64,000 nt of DNA, taken from assembly GCF_002019855.1 (NCBI RefSeq), contig NZ_CM007717.1, forward strand, positions 7,821,750 through 7,885,749. The letters are read 5' to 3'. Within the stretch, counting starts at the first letter, position 1. Each line of letters starts with the position of its first letter. The stretch comes from Streptomyces antibioticus (lineage in GTDB: Bacteria; Actinomycetota; Actinomycetes; Streptomycetales; Streptomycetaceae). Of this stretch, positions 63,393 through 64,000 are shown piece after piece. The notes beneath the pieces are model-generated. The model had not been told where the DNA came from. It saw nothing but the letters and a program-made list of their open reading frames with translations, and ran no database searches. Position numbers and translations under genes: made by a program.

Positions 63393-64000
63393 TCTTCCTC
63401 GCTCGCGATCGCGTTGAGAGCGGCGGCGGCCAGGGCGCTGCCGCCCCGGCGCCCCCGCACCACCAGGTGGTCAAGACCGGACGGGTGCGCGGCCAGCGCG
63501 TCCTTGGACTCGGCGGCCCCGATGAACCCGACGGGCACGCCTATGACGGCGGCGGGCCGGGGAGCGCCCTCGTCGATCATCTCCAGCAGCCGGAACAGCG
63601 CGGTGGGCGCGTTGCCGACCGCGACGACCGAGCCTTCGAGACGGTCCCGCCACAGCTCCAGCGCGGCGGCGCTGCGGGTGGTGCCGAGCTTCGCCGCCAG
63701 CTCGGGAACGGCCGGGTCGGACAGGGTGCACAGCACGTCGTTGCCGGCGGGCAGCCGCTTGCGGGTCACCCCGCTGGCCACCATCTGCACATCGGTGAAG
63801 ATGGGCGCGCCGGCCCGCAGCGCGGCGCGGGCCCGGGCCACCACGGCGGGCGAGTACGAGAGGTCCCGCACGAGGTCGACCATGCCGCAGGCGTGGATCA
63901 TGCGCACCGCGACCTGGCTGACGTCGGCGGGCAGCCCCGCGAGGTCCGCCTCCGCGCGGATGGTGGCGAAGGACTGACGGTAGATGGCCGCGCCGTCCTT
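63389..64000 (-). CDS. cobH: Precorrin-8X methylmutase, 5'-truncated by window edge
   Basis: Enzyme that moves the C11 methyl to C12 to give hydrogenobyrinate (CobH/CbiC). The frame is open to the window edge, where [19 protein letters not shown] continues the family pattern, so the true start is beyond 64000; the GTG at 63907 is internal. The catalytic His is in [13 protein letters not shown], with further motifs [45 protein letters not shown] and [15 protein letters not shown]. About 203 of the usual ~210 residues are visible. First visible gene of the minus-strand cobH-cobIJ pair; a cobG-like gene may precede it. Confidence 0.93.
   Translation of the reverse strand, partial: KDGAAIYRQSFATIRAEADLAGLPADVSQVAVRMIHACGMVDLVRDLSYSPAVVARARAALRAGAPIFTDVQMVASGVTRKRLPAGNDVLCTLSDPAVPELAAKLGTTRSAAALELWRDRLEGSVVAVGNAPTALFRLLEMIDEGAPRPAAVIGVPVGFIGAAESKDALAAHPSGLDHLVVRGRRGGSALAAAALNAIASEEE

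Noticed and set aside
63389-63907. Complete 172-residue cobH starting at GTG 63907.
   Set aside because: Upstream in-frame sequence to 64000 matches the conserved N-terminal part of precorrin-8X methylmutase; the gene is truncated by the window.
60348-63977. Open frame of over 1200 codons on the plus strand across cbiD, cobK and cobIJ.
   Set aside because: It is in a wrong frame of cobK and antisense to the others; composition is non-protein-like.

Overview
The window is very GC-rich chromosomal DNA from a Streptomyces or close relative. The evidence is the near-universal G/C third codon positions, the gene families present (GH19 chitinase with a chitin-binding domain, PP2C/SpoIIE phosphatases, a SigB/SigF-type sigma factor, paired universal stress proteins, DUF1206, a Ser/Thr kinase with an extracellular tail), iron boxes of the DmdR1/IdeR type, DasR-like sites at the chitinase and a single TTA (bldA) codon in a secreted-protein gene. 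There is no prophage, transposase, CRISPR array, rRNA or tRNA. The window opens inside soxA and ends inside cobH, so both edge genes are partial.

Region by region. 1-2952: end of a sarcosine oxidase operon (soxA, soxG). 2949-9327: small metabolic and hypothetical genes (Imm-5-like protein, PLP decarboxylase, an iron-box-linked DUF2470 gene, a six-helix membrane protein, SRPBCC, TauE/SafE, RibD-like reductase). 9437-10327: secreted chitinase. 10506-21051: an iron-acquisition block holding a siderophore-interacting reductase fused to a methyltransferase-like domain, a divergent pair of asymmetric ABC half-transporters, a tightly overlapping siderophore importer operon (two permeases, ATPase, binding lipoprotein), a shared iron box and an AraC regulator. 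The arrangement recalls IrtAB/YbtPQ-type siderophore import. 21180-24399: two tandem-domain universal stress proteins and a cysteine-desulfurase-like protein. 24417-27330: a LacI regulator divergent from a bldA-type secreted DUF1996 protein, with two tandem perfect palindromes between them, then a DUF305-like lipoprotein. 27339-31171: a membrane Ser/Thr kinase and small membrane/hypothetical proteins. 31324-33870: a large secreted discoidin/beta-helix protein. 34377-36380: MarR regulator with divergent MFS exporter. 36522-39858: an overlapping signalling operon of receiver-PP2C, CHASE3 histidine kinase and single-domain response regulator. 39948-41356: an AhpD-like protein behind an ECF41-type promoter and a methyltransferase.

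41357-41954 is non-coding and holds a decayed tandem duplication. 41955-43955 encodes a DEAD-box helicase with an RG-rich tail and a cold-shock protein. 44194-49461 holds a Rho-N-like small basic protein, DUF3618, a holin-like protein, a BrkB-like membrane protein, a GAF-PAS-GAF-PP2C phosphatase and an MpaB-type oxygenase. 49495-54540 looks like a glycerolipid/ether-lipid module: GlpD, TetR, alkyl-DHAP-synthase-like flavoprotein and diacylglycerol-kinase-like protein. 54694-57823 has a SigB/SigF-type sigma factor with its own GGGTAC-type promoter, then ctaD and a coupled small membrane protein. 57944-64000 is corrin-ring biosynthesis (cbiET, cobM, cbiD, cobK, cobIJ, cobH) on both strands.

Most operons show 4-8 bp overlaps of stop and start codons, implying translational coupling. 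Convergent genes are often separated by strong GC hairpins. Functions rest on family recognition from the translated sequences; nothing was searched against a database.
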